Shown here piece by piece: positions 44,316 to 49,449 of a stretch of DNA of 49,449 bases. Source of the stretch: Holophagales bacterium (GTDB lineage Bacteria; Acidobacteriota; Thermoanaerobaculia; Multivoradales; Multivoraceae); NCBI GenBank assembly GCA_009837085.1, contig VXUF01000050.1:1-49449 (forward strand), in the 5' to 3' direction. The notes beneath the pieces are model-generated. The model was not told where the DNA came from. It was given only the letters and a program-made list of their open reading frames with translations, and ran no database searches. The stretch's first letter is position 1, and each line of letters begins with the position of its first letter. The translations under genes were made by a program, and so were the position numbers.

Positions 44316-45262
44316 CCTCCGGCAGTGAGCGCCACGGTCTGCTCCTCGTCGACAAGCGGTCCGGCGGCACGTCCCATGATGTCGTCCGCATCGCGCGGCG
44401 GGCGCTCAGCGAGCGGAAGATCGGACACTGCGGCACCCTCGACCCCAATGCCACGGGCCTGCTCCTCCTTACCGTCGGTCGCGGTACGCGGCTTACCCGC
44501 TTCCTGATCCAGGCGCCGAAGGTCTATGAGGGAGAGATTCAGCTAGGCGCAGCCACCGACACCTACGACGCCGCCGGCGACGTCACGTTCGAGGGTTCGA
44601 CCGCCGATCTGACGGCGGACGATGTCGCCGGCGCGATGAAGGAGTTCGAGGGGCCGCAACACCAGTTGCCGCCTCCCTACTCGGCCAAGAAGATCGGCGG
44701 CCGGAAGTACTACGAGCTCGCGCGCCGGGGCGAGGACTTCGAGCGCCAGGGGAAGGATGTGGAGATCTACGAGTTCGAGCCTTGCGGCGCGTTCGGCGAC
44801 CCCGGCTCCGATCGGATCGCGTTCCGGCTGAGCTGCTCCACCGGCGCCTACGCCCGGTCGCTGGCCCACGATCTCGGTGAGCGCCTCGGCTGCGGCGGCC
44901 ATCTGGCGACCCTCCGGCGGCTCCGGATCGGCTCGTTCGAGGTCCAGCGGGCGGTGGACTCGGAGCGGCTCGAGAGCGTCGCTCGCGGCGCCGAACCGCT
45001 GGAAGTGGACGAACTCAGCTCCGCCTGGGTGCCGTTCGACGAGATCCCGCTACCCTTCCCCAGAGTCGCGATGGACGCCACTCAGGAGCGGCGCGTCACT
45101 CATGGCCAGACGGTGCTGGCGCCGGGCATCGAGGCCGGCGAGGGGGACTGGGTCCAGCTCACGGACGGCCGTGGCCGCTTCCTCGCCGTGGCGATGGTGT
45201 CCGAACGGATCGGCGACCGGGGCCTGGCCGTGGTACAGCCCAGGATCGTCTTCCGCCAATAG
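44312..45262 (+). CDS. truB: tRNA pseudouridine-55 synthase
   Basis: Makes the universal pseudouridine 55 in the T-loop of tRNAs. The 316-residue protein opens '[18 protein letters not shown]' and has the catalytic Asp44 in '[14 protein letters not shown]'. '[20 protein letters not shown]', '[20 protein letters not shown]' and '[17 protein letters not shown]' are standard. A C-terminal PUA-like part follows residue 250. GTG start overlapping the nrnA stop. Confidence 0.95.
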   Translation: MTSGSERHGLLLVDKRSGGTSHDVVRIARRALSERKIGHCGTLDPNATGLLLLTVGRGTRLTRFLIQAPKVYEGEIQLGAATDTYDAAGDVTFEGSTADLTADDVAGAMKEFEGPQHQLPPPYSAKKIGGRKYYELARRGEDFERQGKDVEIYEFEPCGAFGDPGSDRIAFRLSCSTGAYARSLAHDLGERLGCGGHLATLRRLRIGSFEVQRAVDSERLESVARGAEPLEVDELSSAWVPFDEIPLPFPRVAMDATQERRVTHGQTVLAPGIEAGEGDWVQLTDGRGRFLAVAMVSERIGDRGLAVVQPRIVFRQ

Positions 45263-45271
45263 CCGCCGTGC

Positions 45272-45277
45272 TACACT
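45272..45277 (+). promoter_or_regulatory. Possible -10 box for rpsO-pnp
   Basis: TACACT at 45272-45277 lies 104 bases upstream of rpsO, just after truB, and the following leader is A-rich compared with the rest of the window. No convincing -35 box is present at 16-18 bases, so this is weak. rpsO-pnp often has its own promoter in other bacteria. Confidence 0.25.
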
Positions 45278-45380
45278 CCGCGCCGCGAAAGAACCTGGGA
45301 ACGACGAAGGAAACCGCAAGAAGGCGACACGAGAAAGAACCACCAGAACGGAACAAGCAGAGTCAGCGAGGAATCAGAGC

Positions 45381-45650
45381 GTGCCACAGACAACCGAAGT
45401 GAAGGACCAGATCATCCGTGACTACCGTCTCCACGAGACGGACACGGGTTCCCCCGAGGTCCAGGTCGCGCTGCTGACGAACCGCATCAACGAGCTCACC
45501 GAGCACTTCAAGGTCCACAAACACGACCACCACGGCCGGCGCGGCCTGTTGAAGCTGGTCGGACGCCGCCGGCGGCTGCTCGGCTACCTGCGCGACCAGA
45601 GCTTCGACCGCTACCGGACGACGATCGAGCGCCTCGGCCTCCGCAGGTAG
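45381..45650 (+). CDS. rpsO: 30S ribosomal protein S15
   Basis: An 89-residue protein, the exact usual length of S15, which binds the central domain of 16S rRNA. '[20 protein letters not shown]' and '[20 protein letters not shown]' are the hallmark blocks. The GTG start has GAGGAA about 9 bases upstream; the frame is open upstream into truB, but those residues do not belong. It precedes pnp by 189 bases, the classic order. The 118-base leader could hold an S15 autoregulatory site, but I could not fold it reliably. Confidence 0.95.
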   Translation: MPQTTEVKDQIIRDYRLHETDTGSPEVQVALLTNRINELTEHFKVHKHDHHGRRGLLKLVGRRRRLLGYLRDQSFDRYRTTIERLGLRR

Positions 45651-45839
45651 GCCCTGCGACGGGCGCGGAGCCCTGACCGGCTCCGCAACCCGGACAGCGA
45701 ACGGCTTGACCGCCCATCCGGCGGACCGGACCCCACGCGCCAGCCCTGCGTTCGCAAGGAAGAGTTGGACTCGGAAGACATGAAGCCGCCGGCAGACGAC
45801 CGGCGACGCAACAAAGAGAAGGAAGTACAGAGAAAGACC

Positions 45840-48122
45840 ATGAAGTTCACCAAGGACATCCCGATCGGGAACGGCACCATCACCCTCGAATCCGGCCGCC
45901 TGGCCAAACAGGCGAACGGTTCCTGCACCGTGCAGCTCGGCGAGACGATCGTGCTGACCACCGCCTGCATGGCGCCCGACAGCACACCCCGCGGTTTCCT
46001 GCCCCTCACCGTCGACTACCGCGAGTACACCTCGGCCGCCGGGCGGATTCCGGGCGGCTTCTTCAAGCGCGAGGGACGGCCCTCCGAGAAGGAGATCATC
46101 ACCTGCCGCCTGACCGACCGGCCCCTGCGGCCGCTGTTCCCGTCGGGTTACTTCTACGAGACCCAGATCATCAGCCTCGTGCTGTCCGCCGACCAGGAGA
46201 ACGACCCCGACATTCTCGCCATCAACGGCGCGTCGACGGCTCTCGTGCTCTCTGACATCCCGTTCTACCACCCGGTCGGAGCCGTTCGGGTCGGCCTGAT
46301 CGACGACGAGATCGTGTTCAACCCGACCGGCGCGGAGCGCGACGTGTCCGACCTGGACCTGATCGTCGTCGGTACCGAGGACGCCGTGACGATGGTCGAG
46401 GCCGGCGCGAACCAGCTCGACGAGAGCGTGGTGCTCGACTGCATCTTCGCCGGGCACCAGGAACTCCAAAAGGTCGTGCGCGCGCAGCAGGAACTGTTTC
46501 GCGAAATGGACCTGGAGAAGCCCGACTGGGAGGCCCCCGAGGCCTACTCCCCCGAGTTCCGGACCGAGGTCGAGAACGCCATTTGGGATGACTTCACGGA
46601 CGCCCTCAACACTCCCGGCAAGTTCGAGCGACGCGATGCCGTCAAGGCGGTCGTCAAGGGCTTCGTCGACCGCTATCCCGAGGACGACGAACGCCGTGGC
46701 CAGGTCGGCAAGATCGTCAACGAACTCGAGGACAAGGCGCTTCGCGAGATCGTCATGAAGCAGGGCAAGCGCTTCGACAACCGGGCACTCGACGAGGTCC
46801 GGGCGCTCGACACCGAGACCGGACTCCTGCCGCGCGTCCACGGCTCGGCGCTATTCACGCGCGGCGAGACCCAGGCACTGGCCTCCGTCACCCTCGGCAC
46901 CCGGCGCGACGCCCAGATCATCGAGGAGTACGAAGGGGAGACCCACCAGAAGTTCCTTCTGCACTACAACTTCCCGCCGTTCTCTGTCGGCGAGGTCCGC
47001 TTCCTCCGTGGATCGAGCCGCCGCGAGATCGGCCACGGCGTGCTGGCGCGCCGGGCTCTGGTGCCCGTGCTTCCCCACGAAGACGATTTCCCGTACACGG
47101 TGCGGGTCGTGTCCGAGATCCTCGAGTCCAACGGTTCCTCGTCGATGGCGACGGTCTGTTCCGGTTCGCTGGCGCTGTTCGATGCAGGCGTGCCGATGCT
47201 CGCGCCGGTCGCCGGCGTCGCGATGGGCCTGGTCAAGGACGGCGACGACTTCGCCGTGCTGACCGACATCGCGGGCCAGGAAGACCACCACGGCGACATG
47301 GACTTCAAGGTCGCCGGCACCCGCGGCGGGATCACGGCGCTGCAGATGGACATCAAGATCGCCGGCGTTACCCGGGAGATCATGGGTCAGGCCCTGACGC
47401 AGGCACGGGAAGGCAGGTTGCACATCCTCGACCACATGGCTTCCGAGATCGAGGAACCGCGCGAGGAGATGTCCGCGTACGCTCCGCGCCTGCACGTGAT
47501 GATGGTCGCCCGCGACCGGATCCGCGACGTGATCGGCCCGGGCGGCAAGACGATCCGCGGCATCACGGAAGAGACCGGCTGCCAGATAGACATCGAAGAC
47601 GACGGCCGCGTCGTCGTCGCCTCGCCCAACTCCACTTCGGCGGAGCGCGCGATCGCGATGATCGAGCGGCTGACGGAGGTGCCCGAGGTCGACAAGGTCT
47701 ACACCGGCCAGGTCCGCCGGGTGGAGCCATTCGGCGCGTTCGTCGAGATCCTTCCCGGAACGGACGGCCTCGTCCACATCAGCGAACTGGCGCCCTACCG
47801 CGTCGGCGAGATCGGCGACCTGGTCACCGAGGGCGACGAGATGACTGTCAAGGTGATCGACATCGACCCCTCCGGCAAGGTCCGCCTCTCACGCAAGGCG
47901 GTCATCATGGACGACCCCGACTTCGACCCGAAGGACTACGAGGGCATGGGCGTGCCGGCTCCGGTCGGCGGCGACCGTGACCGGGGACGCGACCGCAGAG
48001 GCCCTGGTGGTCGAGGCGGACGCGGCGGTCCGGGCGGACGTGGCGGCCGTGGAGGCGGCCCGGGCGGCCGAGGGCGGCGGCCTCGCGGCGGTGGCGGCGG
48101 CCGCGGACCGCGTCGCGACTAG
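45840..48122 (+). CDS. pnp: Polynucleotide phosphorylase with Arg/Gly-rich tail
   Basis: PNPase degrades RNA 3' to 5' by phosphorolysis. The 760-residue protein has two RNase PH domains ('GGFFKREGRPSEKEIITCRL' in the first; 'EDHHGDMDFKVAGTRGG' in the second, with the catalytic Asp), a KH domain ('IGPGGKTIRGITEETG') and an S1 domain ('YTGQVRRVEPFGAFVEIL'). After S1, about 55 residues are nearly all Gly, Arg, Asp and Pro in RGG-like repeats. Start: ATG at 45840 gives the family N-terminus 'MKFTKDIPIGNG'. An ATG at 45780 with a nearby GGAAG, or a TTG at 45765, could add 20-25 charged residues. Confidence 0.95.
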   Translation: MKFTKDIPIGNGTITLESGRLAKQANGSCTVQLGETIVLTTACMAPDSTPRGFLPLTVDYREYTSAAGRIPGGFFKREGRPSEKEIITCRLTDRPLRPLFPSGYFYETQIISLVLSADQENDPDILAINGASTALVLSDIPFYHPVGAVRVGLIDDEIVFNPTGAERDVSDLDLIVVGTEDAVTMVEAGANQLDESVVLDCIFAGHQELQKVVRAQQELFREMDLEKPDWEAPEAYSPEFRTEVENAIWDDFTDALNTPGKFERRDAVKAVVKGFVDRYPEDDERRGQVGKIVNELEDKALREIVMKQGKRFDNRALDEVRALDTETGLLPRVHGSALFTRGETQALASVTLGTRRDAQIIEEYEGETHQKFLLHYNFPPFSVGEVRFLRGSSRREIGHGVLARRALVPVLPHEDDFPYTVRVVSEILESNGSSSMATVCSGSLALFDAGVPMLAPVAGVAMGLVKDGDDFAVLTDIAGQEDHHGDMDFKVAGTRGGITALQMDIKIAGVTREIMGQALTQAREGRLHILDHMASEIEEPREEMSAYAPRLHVMMVARDRIRDVIGPGGKTIRGITEETGCQIDIEDDGRVVVASPNSTSAERAIAMIERLTEVPEVDKVYTGQVRRVEPFGAFVEILPGTDGLVHISELAPYRVGEIGDLVTEGDEMTVKVIDIDPSGKVRLSRKAVIMDDPDFDPKDYEGMGVPAPVGGDRDRGRDRRGPGGRGGRGGPGGRGGRGGGPGGRGRRPRGGGGGRGPRRD

Positions 48123-48304
48123 GCGTTGGCCCGTCCGCGGCGGCTGCCTGGGATGCCGGTGCCGCTTGGTTGCCTTGGGCGATTGAACCCGCCATCCGGA
48201 GACCGGGGGGAGGGGTACCATTGGCCGCCGAGCGGACTGGTCGTCATCTGACTGCGGGCTCAGTCCACGCTGTCGGCCGGCCGACCACAGTTGAGCGTCT
48301 CTAA

Positions 48305-49449
48305 CTAGTCGGCGGTGGCGCGGAGGGCGGCTCGGTAGATGTCCCGGAAGGGAACTCCCTGTTCGCGGGCGATTCGGCGGACGTCTTCGTACTCGGGGGC
48401 CGCGCCGAGGGATCGGCCTGAGATCGTGGCTTGCTTGAGTCGCACTTCGCCGAAGGGGGTCAGAACAGTCGAGATCGAGCGTTCCGCTTCCAGGCGGTCG
48501 ACGACGGTGCGGCGGCAGCCCAGGGAGCCGGTTTCGAGGAGGAGACGCTCGGCGAGTTCTGAAGAGTGTTCTGGGCGACAGATGACCGTGATCGCTACAC
48601 CCGGCCGGGACTTCTTCATCTGTATGGCGGTCGCGAAGACGTCGAGGGCGCCGGCTTCGAGGAGCGACTCCACGGCATAGCCGATTGCCTCTCCCGTTGC
48701 GTCGTCTACCTGGCACTCGAGGACCGCGACTTGACGCCACGGTCCACCTGCGGAGGTGATGGGCGTCACGCGTTGGAGTCGCAGTGCGTTCGGACGGTCT
48801 GCCAACTCGCGGCTGCCCAGTCCGATCCCGTAGCTCTCGATTCGCCGCGGAGCGGCTGTCGCGGAGGGCTCGAACTCCTCGACGAACTCCCTCACGATGA
48901 CGGCGCCGGTCGGTGTCGTGAGTTCGCCAGAGGCCCCGCCGGAGGTGATCGGAATGCCCTTCAGCAAGAGCGCGGTCGCGGGCGCGGGCACAGGCATCAC
49001 GCCGTGACGCGTCGACACGGTGCCGCTTCCCACGACGACAGTCGACGAAGAGACCCGGACCGGGCCGAAGTGCTCGAGCGCGACCGCCGCGCCCACCAGG
49101 TCCACGATCGAGTCGTCGGCGCCGACCTCGTGGAAGTGAACCTCCTCCAGGCCAACGCCGTGGACCTGAGCCTCCGCCTCTCCCAGTCTCCGGAACAGGG
49201 CCGAAGCACGCTCGACCACACCGGCGCTCAAACCGCTTTCCTCGATCATGCGCAGGATGGTCGACAACCGCCGATGCGACGCACCTTCGCTGTCTGCCCC
49301 CTCGACTGGCCGCCCATCCCGAAGCACGGAGAACCGAACCCCCGCCAGACCGCCCCGCTTCGCCCGCTCTACCCGCAACTCAACCCCGTCCAACCCCAAC
49401 CGTTCCACCATCTCCTCGAGCAGCAACACCGGCAGCCCCAGATCCAGAC
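48305..49449 (-). CDS. larC: Nickel-pincer cofactor biosynthesis protein LarC (N-terminus beyond window)
   Basis: LarC is the CTP-dependent nickel insertase that makes the pincer nucleotide cofactor of lactate racemase-type enzymes. About 381 residues are visible and the frame runs off the right edge; the residues before the first internal start ('LDLGLP') fit the usual 'GALLDLGLP' region, so only about 20 residues are missing. Blocks: 'VHFHEVGADDSIVDLVGAA', 'GVMPVPAPATALLLKGIPI', 'GELTTPTGAVIVREF' and 'CQVDDATGEAIGYAVESLLE'. LarC1 and LarC2 parts are in one uninterrupted frame, unlike Lactiplantibacillus, where a frameshift joins them. It converges with pnp across 182 bases that show no clear terminator. 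Confidence 0.92.
   Translation of the reverse strand, partial: LDLGLPVLLLEEMVERLGLDGVELRVERAKRGGLAGVRFSVLRDGRPVEGADSEGASHRRLSTILRMIEESGLSAGVVERASALFRRLGEAEAQVHGVGLEEVHFHEVGADDSIVDLVGAAVALEHFGPVRVSSSTVVVGSGTVSTRHGVMPVPAPATALLLKGIPITSGGASGELTTPTGAVIVREFVEEFEPSATAAPRRIESYGIGLGSRELADRPNALRLQRVTPITSAGGPWRQVAVLECQVDDATGEAIGYAVESLLEAGALDVFATAIQMKKSRPGVAITVICRPEHSSELAERLLLETGSLGCRRTVVDRLEAERSISTVLTPFGEVRLKQATISGRSLGAAPEYEDVRRIAREQGVPFRDIYRAALRATAD

Noticed and set aside
47980..48118. GGCGGACG-like short repeats that could suggest a repeat array or CRISPR
   Set aside because: They are in frame and encode the Gly/Arg-rich tail of PNPase. Spacing is irregular and there are no unique spacers.
48123..48304. 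Searched for a terminator or RNA gene between pnp and larC
   Set aside because: I found no stem followed by a T-run and no tRNA-like fold. TTGAAC at 48183 lacks a -10 box at usable distance.

Overview
The window is a strongly GC-rich, tightly packed bacterial chromosome segment. Most genes touch or overlap by 1-8 bases, GTG and TTG starts are common, and there is only one gene-free stretch over 300 bases. I see no phage genes, insertion sequences, CRISPR arrays, tRNAs or rRNAs. The gene set points to an uncultivated Gram-negative lineage: lipoproteins, a periplasmic HtrA protease, Na+-translocating NQR, a TAXI-type TRAP transporter, a PQQ-type propeller protein starting 'WPNWRGP', and a full coenzyme F420 pathway with a fused FbiC. 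My best guess is an Acidobacteriota-like organism, held at low confidence because nothing here is a phylogenetic marker that can be placed without alignment.

Layout. (1) 2-457: 3' end of a TerC-family membrane protein. (2) 566-7171, plus strand: coenzyme F420 block npdG, cofE, cofD, cofC, fbiC and a SAM methyltransferase. An F420-dependent LLM-class oxidoreductase converges on it (7184-8224, minus). (3) 8328-10452, plus: a DUF4230-like membrane-anchored protein overlapping a phenylacetate-CoA ligase-like enzyme. (4) 10436-19500, minus: TAXI/TRAP transporter, PQQ-like propeller protein, M16 peptidase, CinA-type molybdopterin-binding-domain protein, crotonase. (5) 19533-30388, plus: nfuA, nqrABCDEF, apbE, nqrM, then a 2-phosphoglycerate kinase fused to an archaeal-type phosphoglycerate mutase, and a SpoU-family RNA methyltransferase. 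(6) 30405-38020, minus: htrA, NtrC-type regulator, B12-binding protein, valS, birA and a conserved unknown gene, nearly all overlapping or within about 22 bases. (7) 38021-38474: intergenic leader with a promoter and an intrinsic terminator. (8) 38475-48122, plus: the classic rimP-nusA-infB-rbfA-nrnA-truB-rpsO-pnp information-processing operon. (9) 48305-49449, minus: larC, cut by the window edge.

How the genes work together. Region 2 encodes all dedicated enzymes from the deazaflavin chromophore Fo (FbiC), through activation of a phosphorylated C3 acid (CofC), transfer to Fo (CofD) and glutamylation (CofE), to reduction by NADPH (NpdG), with a likely F420 user next door. Region 5 is a self-contained sodium-pump module: six subunits, the flavin transferase ApbE that attaches FMN to NqrB and NqrC, and NqrM, needed for the membrane iron site. 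NfuA sits just upstream and could serve its Fe-S needs.

Most unusual items. The 2-phosphoglycerate kinase/archaeal phosphoglycerate mutase fusion appears to start at a CTG codon overlapping the nqrM stop. The F420 cluster lacks the dehydro-F420 reductase domain of actinobacterial FbiB but carries an extra methyltransferase. A terminator hairpin lies in the rimP-nusA leader, and PNPase carries an Arg/Gly-rich tail.
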